A DNA stretch of 64,000 nt from assembly GCF_007833165.1 (NCBI RefSeq), contig NZ_VOBQ01000023.1, forward strand, positions 62,001 through 126,000, written 5' to 3'. Both the position numbers and the translations under genes were made by a program. The notes under the pieces were generated by a model. It saw only the letters and a list, made by a program, of their open reading frames with translations. It did no database searches and was not told where the DNA came from. Numbering within the stretch: position 1 is the stretch's first letter; each line of letters opens with the position of its first letter. This DNA comes from Caenimonas sedimenti. GTDB taxonomy: Bacteria; Pseudomonadota; Gammaproteobacteria; Burkholderiales; Burkholderiaceae_C. Shown one piece after another: positions 48,001-54,984 of this stretch.

Positions 48001-51000
48001 GATCGATGGCGTGGAGTTTGCCGATGGAACGTATGTTCCGTTCCCCGACTTCCTGAACATCGCCCCCTCCGCCGGCTTGTCGCTCCAGGAGCAGCATGGC
48101 CGTGCTGGCCAGGCACTCGTAATCGTCCTGCCCGAGTTGGCGTTCTTCGACCAAGACGAGGACGCGCTGACCTATTCGGCCCAGCTTGCCAATGGCGATT
48201 CGCTGCCGGCCTGGCTGGTGTTCGACCCGGTGGCGCGGACATTCTCTGGGGAGCCGGGCGCGTCCAACCTCGGAAGCTATGAAATCTCCGTCACCGCGAA
48301 CGACGGGAAGGCCACGGCCAGCCAGGCCTTCGTGCTCGTGATTGATGCTGGGAACGGCATGCCTGTCGTCATGGACGATCTGATCGCGGTATCCGAGGAT
48401 GAACTCGCGCCGTTAGAAGGCAACGTCCTGGACAACGACAGCGACCCGGAACACGACGAGTTGACGGTCGTTGAACCTGGAACCATTGAAGGCGAATGGG
48501 GCACCCTGATCCTTGAGGAAGACGGTTCCTATTCCTACGAACTGGACGGCGACAACGCCGACCTGCAGGCGTTGCGCGACGACGAGGAGGTCGAGGACAC
48601 CTTCATTTTCGAAGTGACGGATGGCGGCACTCCCGTCGAATCGAAGGTCGTGGTGAAGATCGCCGGGGCCAATGACGAGCCAGAGGCTGTTGCCGACACC
48701 GCTGACGCCGAATCCGGCGAAGCAACCGGCAACGTCCTGGACAACGACGCCGATGCCGACGCCGATTCGTCCATCACGGTCTCGAGCGCGGGTTCCATCG
48801 ACGGGACCTTTGGCACCTTGGAAATCGCAGGCGATGGCGAGTTCATTTTCACTCTGGATGCTGAACTGGATGCCTATCGCGCCCTCGGCGCCGATCAGAC
48901 CGCCGAGGATGTGTTCGAGTACACCGTGAAGGACGACGAGGACGCAACCGCGAGATCGACGCTCACCATCACCGTGCATGGGGTGAACGATGACCCCGAG
49001 GCCGTCGAAGATGTCGTGATGGTCTCGGCAACAGCGCCAGACCCGACGGGCAATGTGCTGGACAACGACGCCGATCCCGACAGCGGCGATGTTCTCGTCG
49101 TCACGACCGTGGGTACCGTCGAGGGCACGTACGGCGCCCTCGAACTGGAGGCGGACGGTACCTATCGCTATGTCATCGATCGGGCGGCCATGCTTGGCCT
49201 GCCGGAGGGCCAGACGGTCAACGACTCGTTCGACTACACCATCTCCGACGGTCAAGGTGGCGAATCCAGCACCACCCTCAACTTCACCATTGGCGGCACC
49301 AACCTGCCTCCGCAACCCGTGGCCGATTCGGCAACCGCCAGTGAAGACGGCCCGGCCATTTCGGGCAATGTCCTGGCGAATGACACGGACGCGAACGAAG
49401 ACGACGAGCTGACCGTCCCGGTGCCGGGCTCACAGGTTGGCGTGCTGGGCACGTTGCAACTCGCCGCCGACGGCGGCTATACCTACACGGTCAACAACGG
49501 AAGCGCCGCCGTCCAGGCCTTGGCCGAAGGTCAATCCAGCGTGGATTCCTTCGCCTATTCCGTGACCGATGGCCACGGCTCGAGCGTTGCGTCCAGTATC
49601 GCGATCACTGTACGGGGGGCCAATGACACACCCGCGGCAGTCAGCGAGCAGGTGACCGTTGGCAGCGGGTCCGCCCCGGTCATCGGGAATGTGCTCACGA
49701 ACGACACGGACATTGATGCTGGAGACGTCCTGGTCGTGGCGAGCGTCGGTACTGTGGTTGGAGCATATGGCGCACTGACGTTGGGCGCGGATGGTGCGTA
49801 CAGCTACGCCGTCAACCCGGCCAAGATCGCCACGCTGACGCTTGGGCAAAGCGCGATCGACCATTTCGCTTACACGGTGAGCGACGGTCATGGTGGCACT
49901 GCCGCGGCCGGCATCGACTTCTCCGTCAGCAGCAGCAACGCGGCGCCGGTCGCAGTGGAAGATGCGGCAAACGCGGTAGAGGACGGCCCCGTGACCACCG
50001 GCAACGTGCTGGACAACGACACGGACGCCAACGAGGGCGATGACCTTTTCGTGAGCAATGCGGGCAGTCAATCCGGCAGCCGTGGCACGCTGGTGCTCGC
50101 CGAGGACGGGACGTATTCGTATGCGCTGACCAACGCGAGCGCCGCTGTGCAGTCGCTTGGTGTCGGCCAGACGGTCACCGAGACGTTCCAGTACACCGTC
50201 GAAGATGAATCCGGAGCGACCGCCGTTGCCAGCCTGGAGATCACCATCAGCGGGGTGAACGACGGGCCGGTTGCGGTCGCCGACCAGAAAGTCGCGGGGG
50301 TCGGGGACTCTCCAATCACTGGCAACGCGTTGAGTAACGACAGCGATATTGACCTTGGCGATACGCTGAGTATCAGCACTGCCGCGGTGTCCACTGGCGC
50401 GTACGGAACCTTGACGCTGAGTGCTGACGGCAACTACAGCTACGCCCTGGATCCCTCCGCAGTTGCGGCAATCCCAGCCGGGCAATCGGCGCTGGACGTC
50501 TTCAGTTACACCGTCACCGACAACCACGGCGCAACGGCGACCTCGACGATCGAGTTCGCCATTGGAGGCACCAATCTGGCTCCGTTGGCATTGGCGGATG
50601 CCGTTGCCGCGGTTGAAGATGGTCCTCCGGCGACCGGCAATGCGCTGGCCAACGATACGGACACGAATGCGGGTGACACGCTGACGGTGGCCAATCCAGG
50701 CACTCAGGCCGGCGTCTATGGTGCACTGGCTTTGGCAGCCGACGGTTCATTCACCTACACGGTGAACAGCAGTTCGAGTGCGGTCCAGTCTCTGGGCCAG
50801 GGGCAGACGGCCGGTGATAGCTTTGCCTACACCGTGACCGACAGCCACGGGGCGACGGCGACATCGAGCATCCAAGTCACGGTGACCGGTGCCAACGACG
50901 TGCCTGCGACGACGGCTGATTCCGCCTCCGTGACGGAGGATGGCCAATTGACCGCCAGCGGGAATGTACTCGCCAACGACAGCGATACGGACACGTCGGA

Positions 51001-52669
51001 CACCTTGCAAGTGGGGAACGCGGGAACCCTCGCGGGCCAGTACGGCACGCTCGTTCTGGCGCAAAGCGGCTCGTACACCTACACCCTGAACAACGCGCTG
51101 GCTGCGGTTCAAGCACTGAATGCGGGGCAATTGCTGACGGATATGCTGAACTACACCGTCACCGACGGATACGGCGGGACGGCGTCCGCCCAACTCGAGG
51201 TCACCATCGCAGGGGCGAACGAGGTTCCGGTTGGCAACGGGCAAGTCGTAAATGGCACCTCTGCCAACAACACGCTGACGGGCGGAAGCCTTGCCGACAA
51301 GCTGGATGGCAAGCAAGGCGCTGACACGATGACCGGTGGATCGGGCGACGATATCTACATCGTCGACAACGCAGGAGATGTCGTTGTCGAAGTCGCCAGC
51401 GGGGGATTGGATCTGGTGGCCTCGTCGATCAGCTACGTGCTGCCCGAGCATGTCGAACTGCTCATGTTGACCGGCGGCAACCCGACCGGCACCGGGAACA
51501 ACGCAAGCAACGTGATCGTCGGAAGTTCGGGAAACAACGTGCTGTACGGCCTCGGGGGCAACGACGTGATCGCGGCTCGCGGCGGCAACGACAAGCTCTT
51601 TGGCGGCGATGGAAACGACCTGCTGTCGGGAGAGGGCGGCAACGAGGAGATCGACGGAGGCCTCGGCAACGACAGCATGTTCGGCGGCGATGGCAACGAC
51701 AAGCTGCTGGACGCCGACGGGGACAACCTCTTCGCAACCGGGAGCGGCAACGACAGCGTGACCAGCGGCACCGGACAGGACCTGATCGTGCTTGGTGCGG
51801 GCAACGACAATGTGAGCGCCGGCGCCGGAGGCGACGTGATCGATGCTGGTAGCGGCAACGACGCCATCGAAGCGGGGGCGGGCAACGATTTCGTGTCCGC
51901 TGGCGCGGGGAATGACACGATCCTCATGGGCAGCGGCAGCGACATCTTTGCGTTCAATCGAGGAGACGCCAAGGACGTGCTGACCTTCGCGGCTGGGGAC
52001 GGTGTTGGGGACGCCATCAGCCTGGGCGGTGGGATCCGCTACTCGGACATCAAGCTGCGCAAGGCAGGCTCGGACCTGGCGATCGACGTGGGTTCGGGCG
52101 AGGAGATCCTGCTGAAGGACTGGTACGCGTCGCCCAGCAATCGCACCGTGGGTGTCTTGCAGGTCATGACCGAAGGCGGTGACTACAACGCATCCTCAAC
52201 GAACGGCATGCACAACAAGAAGGCCGTCGCCTTCGATTTCATCGCGCTCTTCAATGCCTATGAACAGGCTCGCGGGACCAACAATGGCTTGTCGTGGGCG
52301 ATCGCGGCCAGCCTACCGGCTGCCTTGATCGAAGGGTCTGACTCCCAGGCGCGCGGCGGCGACTTGGCATACGACTACGGCACCTATTATCGAAGCACCA
52401 ACAGCTTTGGCGCCGACATGAATGAGGCCAACTTGCGGACCATCTCCAACGGTCTTGCGGGGACCACATCCCAGTCTTTCGCGGCCGCGCCGACAGGTTC
52501 TGGAATCGTCGATCCGTGGGTTGCCTTGCAGGCCGGAACGGGCCTGATCGCTGGTCAGGCACCGGGCGCGAGCAACCCGATTCTGCCGATCCAGTCGACG
52601 TCGGCGGACGCACTGCTTTATGGGGCGATCGCGATGAGTGAAACCAAGCCTTCCTGGTCGCAGCCATGA
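39071..52669 (+). CDS. Giant RTX/VCBS type I-secreted protein (4532 residues)
   Basis: This is an extracellular calcium-binding adhesin-like protein. In order: an unassigned 335-residue N-terminal region; a first RTX block (GGSGDDRIYGGDGDDLLDGD, residues about 336-390); an EF-hand-like module (LDLDGDGVELTS, then RDIDGNGTIDTGRELFGDG, about 534-600); a helical segment. From about 1040 to 2990 there are many alternating RTX nonapeptide blocks and HCBP-type units (FGRGDGRDTI ... IERFEFADGSSWD). Then come a cadherin/He_PIG-like domain (about 2998-3090), nine VCBS repeats (about 3098-4050), a final RTX block (about 4060-4300) and a C-terminal region of about 230 residues expected to hold the secretion signal. 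The stop overlaps the adaptor start. No enzymatic domain was recognised. Confidence 0.93.
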   Translation: MTKTVSYARGEGGYTFTVAELATLAALRDELSDALDSSRLYELGLGGDGYRAILEMISEENSAGVKQPKEGVVPNVWAWIRGAEGVNAGVGFAAEFIRQYTSIQFDLRDLPEREVTVDQLGSLASNQIALNLLTDITATGNLPAISGLGAIDAGAAASGVFRHVTEEYAPWAGTLLFPFLGEPSFYRDLLLEDEQVIANIPIIGENGATQSKLAKYATGTYDLVASLQAAEMAGILAARANPGEAFQNLLSPVGATHTDQSEMISQTNDWFNDYYQLTGSDVYRVGSDAALNPGWRAASDRYDYFVGSYNDDIDLRARPLFSRPVFFDFLDDAVMNGGSGDDRIYGGDGDDLLDGDQGNDRVFGGHGSDFLFGGDGDDLLDGGAGNDFLRGKSTQPSAAHPATDYDVYIVGNGIDTVRDDATGEGAVRTSDHYVFTGGRGASANTWISSDGRAIYARSGSTLVVTRDADNANRTLIEDFDFEMARTGTYLGIHLDDSEERPRPPIPPQPSRDVPSTTIIDDIIRALGWVRPGDPLVLDLDGDGVELTSGNDTVLFDGNADQLKTGSQWVKPDDGFLARDIDGNGTIDTGRELFGDGTKLPNGSTASHGFMALRALDSHGDDLRITSSDASFAELRVWQDANQDGQAQAGELKSLDELSITGISLTYDTQGRSTFIQDGASKEVRNVNLAGTPFRREFTDNIPISETAAEMPEMGGSGVVRDLREAMSLGNGKAEALQAQVNAFNAAGTAQGRQTLLDSVINTWAATSARVAHGRSGHAGERLQFIYDSTELTTSLFESHFGAQLDAAGVDWRAMQTASGQPNVSLLMPIMRELGIIRGERELIYVGQNEIWYQDIAWRYDAADMFFMHGGELGRRAGVLERFTGLSVLDNVFFVQPKQYDPWNGTVVAQIQIPPVPAVHLNRAYDTLQEDVYRTLYQQTAGARYLQDVSIEADESGIRMNLASLHAAFDAEAQSNPAQAAVNLAEFTRFMQGVGLEAWGGWDGAARLADLLQGVSLNAEQEAALARVGYSYGGATWGKSEGLIGGAGDDVILGRDGNDVLIGGAGADTLAGGTGDDQLVGGAGSDTLYGEHGSDAYFWGRGDGNDAIVDNDHYYDAAGRSTVILRGLNPQDVAPSLPDHRDYDVVRLTIRDTGETLDVRSGAVPTTFVFADGTHWDREDAMRRMTSLPTDGDDVLVGTHLDDLTERLAGGLGNDLIVGNKGPDTMEGGAGDDTLWGSSRATDTDEPISARNDPDLYLFGRGDGRDTIVDIDTGTSEDVLRFKQGITPGDLVLTQRGKHLVVRIKDTDDRVTIHNFFGLYAHESTVLTRLYAIERFEFADGSSWDLDQIARTAWSGTEQADEIQGDLQDNLLEGRGGDDLLTGDHGNDTLRGGTGNDRLFGDEGDDDLDAGAGNDVIEAGRGADIIRFGRGDGSDTLVFDGDWGVLQVRNAEVLARQVSRGNNVLQLKDGVAPGDVQLVRDGADLRVVIKDTQDSFTIQQFAVGAGGETAPQAQQFSVKEIRFADGTVWEPAEMLSRSLLGGTGADTLAGYSADEVIDGGAGDDVIAGAIGTDTIRFGRGDGRDRVLASHLEGSFALEFKEGVTAADVQVRRVGQAAVFTILDTQDAIVFEAPYRAGVEGFGLIREVRFHDGLVWSLNDVHAKAIAFTSGNDRIASVLNPATLQGGLGDDSLHGGYEDTVFLFNRGDGRDTITDEGGRNTLRFGEGIVAQDLAVTLDEGALIISLAGTEDEIRIRANSIETFEVGGVALSYNDILGLVTTEEEEVLLGSEDDDILSGTHKASSITGFGGNDLLQGNEGRDTLEAGAGHDTLEGGLGDDDLRGGDGDDRLDGGEGADWLAAGDGDDMLLGGTGADTLEGALGGDTLEGGAGRDLIRPGGGDDVIRYERGGALDTVELAAEGSAVVELGESLLIADLSVQWVHNHGDSFMVVGFGQNDALRVVLPTGITIDSDPPPDFSLRFANGNVLTFSQLRDLADPQDTEALIMGTQADDVIHANSYDIVRGRDNDDEIRSDGLLAGDAGNDTLEGFFGSVLIGGTGDDTLVPRVGGAYLYNRGDGRDRIGNVQVHESYAATPFAALSFGGGIAVDSIDVAFDPASGELVFSFSDSPEDEMRLAWANPETGEIDGGAIRYVQIIEEGAVRQFDLHKILGDGGFAVRALAVPGAGAALFAAHSESEIDGPSPLLGGHAAMAYALTGDWQGGMAQTPGEINGGQLSLGTRAGELLSAGDQGATLMAGAGADTLAGGADADYLDGGSGADLLQGGEGDDVLMGGKGDDRLVAGKGNDLAIGGGGSDVYVYARNDGHLRIDREFKHAGEGYFDGLVPRFDAATGFSEAEREAPAEEGEEPSWQPDSGTLEFGAGITLADLGFSRVGDDLVIEVGGADGDRIVLDGYDDNAPAKNRVVQRLVFQGQEAVSLGELMNSGEVVVVQPPRSSFLIGDGEIVGTEHSDAFLGTQGNQRWLGKGGDDAYFLNGQDDGVKTIVDSSDDFNTIVVELDELPELVIADGLASLTFGPGSTALLEGWDGVVIETSPIQEIESIAGEWTLTMEELFNRSRTILGSVNDDRLGGGAGDDRIEGLEGDDWMSGGGGADTYVVGAGSGHDRLEDAATPGQDNTLVINASLDSVDVGVGATGELEIRIGQDSSVTLGGSDRNDPLGSSSISFIRFTDTGTVLTWADLVEQRGLITRGTAGDDTLLATPLHDEVYGSDGNDLFEASTGGDKLVGGAGNDSYTYRRGDGHVLIEDEAYHLSGNSLRFGEGITLESLARKLRFVSGGDSSSSTFQIVFGDDFEDVLEITGFDRLNPESGQQGVDTFLFADGSSVSWAELVQQVFVVEGDEESNTLLGTGVSDRLYGYDGEDSLIAESGDDVLTGGAADDSLEGGDGQDNYVFNAGDGDDEIIDASTRNTITFGEGITRESVSVTEVREADRLGYLVAYGFQGDTIFIHSTDGTELPLSAIDGVEFADGTYVPFPDFLNIAPSAGLSLQEQHGRAGQALVIVLPELAFFDQDEDALTYSAQLANGDSLPAWLVFDPVARTFSGEPGASNLGSYEISVTANDGKATASQAFVLVIDAGNGMPVVMDDLIAVSEDELAPLEGNVLDNDSDPEHDELTVVEPGTIEGEWGTLILEEDGSYSYELDGDNADLQALRDDEEVEDTFIFEVTDGGTPVESKVVVKIAGANDEPEAVADTADAESGEATGNVLDNDADADADSSITVSSAGSIDGTFGTLEIAGDGEFIFTLDAELDAYRALGADQTAEDVFEYTVKDDEDATARSTLTITVHGVNDDPEAVEDVVMVSATAPDPTGNVLDNDADPDSGDVLVVTTVGTVEGTYGALELEADGTYRYVIDRAAMLGLPEGQTVNDSFDYTISDGQGGESSTTLNFTIGGTNLPPQPVADSATASEDGPAISGNVLANDTDANEDDELTVPVPGSQVGVLGTLQLAADGGYTYTVNNGSAAVQALAEGQSSVDSFAYSVTDGHGSSVASSIAITVRGANDTPAAVSEQVTVGSGSAPVIGNVLTNDTDIDAGDVLVVASVGTVVGAYGALTLGADGAYSYAVNPAKIATLTLGQSAIDHFAYTVSDGHGGTAAAGIDFSVSSSNAAPVAVEDAANAVEDGPVTTGNVLDNDTDANEGDDLFVSNAGSQSGSRGTLVLAEDGTYSYALTNASAAVQSLGVGQTVTETFQYTVEDESGATAVASLEITISGVNDGPVAVADQKVAGVGDSPITGNALSNDSDIDLGDTLSISTAAVSTGAYGTLTLSADGNYSYALDPSAVAAIPAGQSALDVFSYTVTDNHGATATSTIEFAIGGTNLAPLALADAVAAVEDGPPATGNALANDTDTNAGDTLTVANPGTQAGVYGALALAADGSFTYTVNSSSSAVQSLGQGQTAGDSFAYTVTDSHGATATSSIQVTVTGANDVPATTADSASVTEDGQLTASGNVLANDSDTDTSDTLQVGNAGTLAGQYGTLVLAQSGSYTYTLNNALAAVQALNAGQLLTDMLNYTVTDGYGGTASAQLEVTIAGANEVPVGNGQVVNGTSANNTLTGGSLADKLDGKQGADTMTGGSGDDIYIVDNAGDVVVEVASGGLDLVASSISYVLPEHVELLMLTGGNPTGTGNNASNVIVGSSGNNVLYGLGGNDVIAARGGNDKLFGGDGNDLLSGEGGNEEIDGGLGNDSMFGGDGNDKLLDADGDNLFATGSGNDSVTSGTGQDLIVLGAGNDNVSAGAGGDVIDAGSGNDAIEAGAGNDFVSAGAGNDTILMGSGSDIFAFNRGDAKDVLTFAAGDGVGDAISLGGGIRYSDIKLRKAGSDLAIDVGSGEEILLKDWYASPSNRTVGVLQVMTEGGDYNASSTNGMHNKKAVAFDFIALFNAYEQARGTNNGLSWAIAASLPAALIEGSDSQARGGDLAYDYGTYYRSTNSFGADMNEANLRTISNGLAGTTSQSFAAAPTGSGIVDPWVALQAGTGLIAGQAPGASNPILPIQSTSADALLYGAIAMSETKPSWSQP
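48360..51236 (+). repeat. Nine tandem VCBS repeats inside the giant protein gene
   Basis: The units begin near 48360, 48664, 48980, 49292, 49617, 49932, 50254, 50566 and 50890, giving a period of about 304-325 bases (101-108 residues). Each has the core GNVLxNDxDxxxxDxL, then YGTLxLxxDGxYxY and a final VTxxxGA-N-D turn. From the third onward two subtypes alternate: one with an SVEDGP-like lead (units 4, 6, 8) and one with a VGxGxxPxxGN lead (units 3, 5, 7). This suggests growth by duplication of two-unit blocks. Confidence 0.85.
51241..51960 (+). repeat. C-terminal RTX nonapeptide block
   Basis: Successive GGxGxDxxx units are read here (GGNDVIAARGGNDKLFGGDG, NDLLSGEGG, GGDGNDKLLDADGDN, and SGTGQDLIVLGAGNDNVSAG). 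The block forms a calcium-loaded beta-roll that folds outside the cell and usually lies just before the type I secretion signal. It is followed by an HCBP-like unit (FNRGDAKDVLTF). Confidence 0.85.
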
Positions 52670-53994
52670 GTGTGGTCCAGCTCGCCCCCGAAGCGCGCGA
52701 CTTCGCGCCGGACCTGCTGACGCTGCAAGAGAGCCCGCCGTCGAACCTGCCGCGGGCCGCGCTGTTGCTGGTGGTGGCGCTGCTGGCGGCGCTGATCGTG
52801 TGGGCAGTGTGGGCACGCCTCGACATCGTCGCCACCGCGCCGGGCCGCCTGGTGCCGGCCAGCTTCACCAAGGTCGTACAGCCGGCGGAGCCCGGGGTCG
52901 TCTCCGAGGTGCTGGTGAAGGACGGCGACACTGTCCGCGCTGGCCAGATCCTGCTGCGATTGGACGCGCGGCTGTCGCAAGCGGATGCTGGCTCGCTGGA
53001 CCACGACGCCGAACTGCGGCGGCTGACGCTGCTGCGCATCGGCGCCGAGCTGGCCGGCGAGCAACTGGTGCTGCCGCCCGGCTCGCGTCCCGCGTTGGCT
53101 GCCCAGGTGCTGGCGCAGTACGGCGCCCGGCGCAAGTCGTATGAAGACGCGATCGCGCAGGACGAGGCCGCGCTGCAGAAGGCGCACGCGGAACTCGGCG
53201 CCGCGAAGCAGAACGTGCTGAAGCTGCGCGAGGTCGTGCCCATCATCCAGGCCGCCGCAGACAAGCACAATGAGCTCGAGAAAGCCGGCTTCGTGTCGCA
53301 GCTCGCTTCGGCCGACCGCCGCCGCGAGTACGTCGAGAAGAGCCAGGAACTGCAGGTGCAGATGGAGTCCGTCAACGCGCTGAAGGCGGCCATCACCCAA
53401 CAGGAACGCAAGCTTGAAGCCGTGCGTTCCAGCTACCGCTCGGCGCTGGAGAACGAGCGCCTCGACACTCTGGCGCAGCTCAATCGCATCGCTGGGGAGC
53501 AGGGCAAGACCAGCATCCGCGCAGGCCAACTTGAGATCCGGTCGCCGGCCGATGGCATCGTCAAGGACCTGACGGTCACGTCCACCGGCGCAGTCGTCCA
53601 GGCGGGCGCGCTCCTGATGAACATCGTGCCGCGCAACGAACCGCTGCAGGCCGAAGTGCTGCTGGGCAACGAGGACGCCGGCTTTGTCGCCGTTGGCCAG
53701 AAGGTGCAGGTGAAAGTGGCGGCCTACCAGTTCCAGAAGTACGGCCTGCTCGAAGGCAAGGTGACGCACGTGGCCGCCGACGCGACGCAGCAGCAGGGCA
53801 CGCAGCAGGCGTTGACCTATCGCGCCCTGGTGCGGCTGGACCGGCAGTCTCTGAAGTCACCCGAGGGCGAGACGCTCGCGCTGGCGCCGGGCATGCTGGT
53901 GGCCGCGGAGATCCACCAGGGAGACCGCTCGGTGCTGGAATACTTGCTGAGCCCGGTGCAGAAGGCCGCGCAGGAGGCGGGGCGGGAGCGGTGA
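52666..53994 (+). CDS. HlyD-family periplasmic adaptor of the type I secretion system
   Basis: This is a 442-residue membrane-fusion protein linking the ABC exporter to an outer-membrane channel. A single membrane segment (ALLLVVALLAALIVWAVWA, residues about 31-49) is followed by the lipoyl half motif (VVQPAEPGVVSEVLVKDGDT). A long coiled coil (about 120-300), the second lipoyl half (LEIRSPADGIVKDL) and a beta-barrel domain come next. The ATG overlaps the RTX stop as ATGA. No TolC-like gene is present in the window, so the channel must be encoded elsewhere. Confidence 0.93.
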   Translation: MSVVQLAPEARDFAPDLLTLQESPPSNLPRAALLLVVALLAALIVWAVWARLDIVATAPGRLVPASFTKVVQPAEPGVVSEVLVKDGDTVRAGQILLRLDARLSQADAGSLDHDAELRRLTLLRIGAELAGEQLVLPPGSRPALAAQVLAQYGARRKSYEDAIAQDEAALQKAHAELGAAKQNVLKLREVVPIIQAAADKHNELEKAGFVSQLASADRRREYVEKSQELQVQMESVNALKAAITQQERKLEAVRSSYRSALENERLDTLAQLNRIAGEQGKTSIRAGQLEIRSPADGIVKDLTVTSTGAVVQAGALLMNIVPRNEPLQAEVLLGNEDAGFVAVGQKVQVKVAAYQFQKYGLLEGKVTHVAADATQQQGTQQALTYRALVRLDRQSLKSPEGETLALAPGMLVAAEIHQGDRSVLEYLLSPVQKAAQEAGRER

Positions 53995-54015
53995 GCTGAG
54001 GGGGCCTTGCCCAGC

Positions 54016-54607
54016 TCAGTTCAGAAGCTTCAACGCTTCGCAGGTCTTGCAACGACCACAAGGTGTGGGCACCTCGGGGGAGTGGTAGACCGGACGGCGA
54101 CAGCTCCAGGCCAGTTTCGCGACTTCTGCGGGAAGCAGCGTCACGATCTCCTGCTTGGACAGCCCACGCACGGGGTACAGCAGCTCCTTGTTCGTGAACG
54201 CCGCGTAGGTCTTGTTGCCGCGGACGATGCGCCCGGCGTCTAAGTCCGCGTCGTCGGTCTGGGTCACCCGAAGGCCACAGTCTTGACCGACGGCACGGCC
54301 GAAGCGATGAAACCGCCAACGAACTTTGGTGACATCGTTGTCCCAGGGAAATGTGCCATTGAACGTTTTGAAGGTATGCTGGTTTTTTCCGAGTCGTGTG
54401 CCGGTACCCGGGGTTGCGATACCACCGAAGGATGTCTTCCACGGCTGTCTTCTCGGCCGCGGTGCGGCGTACCTGGTTGTGGATGTGCACATGGTGCCCA
54501 TGGACATTGAACGCCGCGTACTTCTGGTCCGTGAGAAGCACATGCAGTGCCCCCAGGGAATCCAACCCTCCAGAGAACATCAGCAGGGTCAAAGGATTGG
54601 CACTCAC
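54016..54607 (-). pseudogene. QueC-like PP-loop ATPase gene, frameshifted
   Basis: The start (GTG at 54607) reads MSANPLTLLMFSGGLDSLGA with the PP-loop SGGLDS of the QueC/ExsB family. The C-terminus, in another frame, has the QueC zinc cysteines (WSCRRPVYHSPEVP, then TPCGRCKTCEAL). The middle only reads as protein in the third frame (FPGTTMSPKFVGGFIASAVP). Single-base losses in the A6 run near 54388 and the GGG near 54263 would explain both shifts; one fewer A would alternatively join the ends directly. QueC makes 7-cyano-7-deazaguanine; related proteins take part in DNA modification. Whether this is true decay or sequence error cannot be decided here. Confidence 0.65.
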
Positions 54608-54947
54608 GGCTCGCGAAAACGCCGATGAGGAAGTTCAGTGCCAGCCCGGCACCGGCGTAGCTTTCCAGCGATCCCATACGACTTGGCGAGTGCCAGCACT
54701 AAGCCAATGGCGGAAACTAATACACCTCTGGCTTGTGCGTACTTGGCACGGTCGATCAGAGCCGGTTCGACGTTGTGGTTGGCGTCCCTGAGCGGCAGGA
54801 TCTGAGAAAACTGGGCACGTTACCGCGTTGCTGCATCACTTGCGGATCGTACAGTCTCAGCGCCAACGTCTTCCTCGTCCTCGTTTTCGTCTTCGTCTTC
54901 GGATTCTGAAAGATTGATGTCATGGCACGGTCTGCTTTGCCGTAGCA
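54604..54947 (-). pseudogene. Remnant of a small acidic membrane-protein gene
   Basis: On the minus strand one frame reads from about 54947 with an acidic stretch (LSESEDEDENEDEEDVGAET). It meets an in-frame TAA at 54820-54822, then continues in the same frame as RAQFSQILPLRDANHNVEPA and a hydrophobic helix (GVLVSAIGLVLALAKSYG). A further hydrophobic helix follows in a different frame (YAGAGLALNFLIGVFAS). A stop and at least one frameshift are needed, so the gene appears broken. The end overlaps the QueC-like start. The beginning is uncertain. Confidence 0.45.
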
Positions 54948-54984
54948 ACCCCCGCCGGGCTCTGAGCAGGTGCAGTTAGCCCGT

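Noticed and set aside
48360..51236. Possible CRISPR array because of regular spacing
   Set aside because: The period is about 310 bases, the repeats are coding and diverged, and there are no short identical repeats. No cas genes were seen.
53995..54020. Terminator after the HlyD gene
   Set aside because: CTGAG and CTCAG arms 13 bases apart can pair, but the stem is short and there is no T-run.
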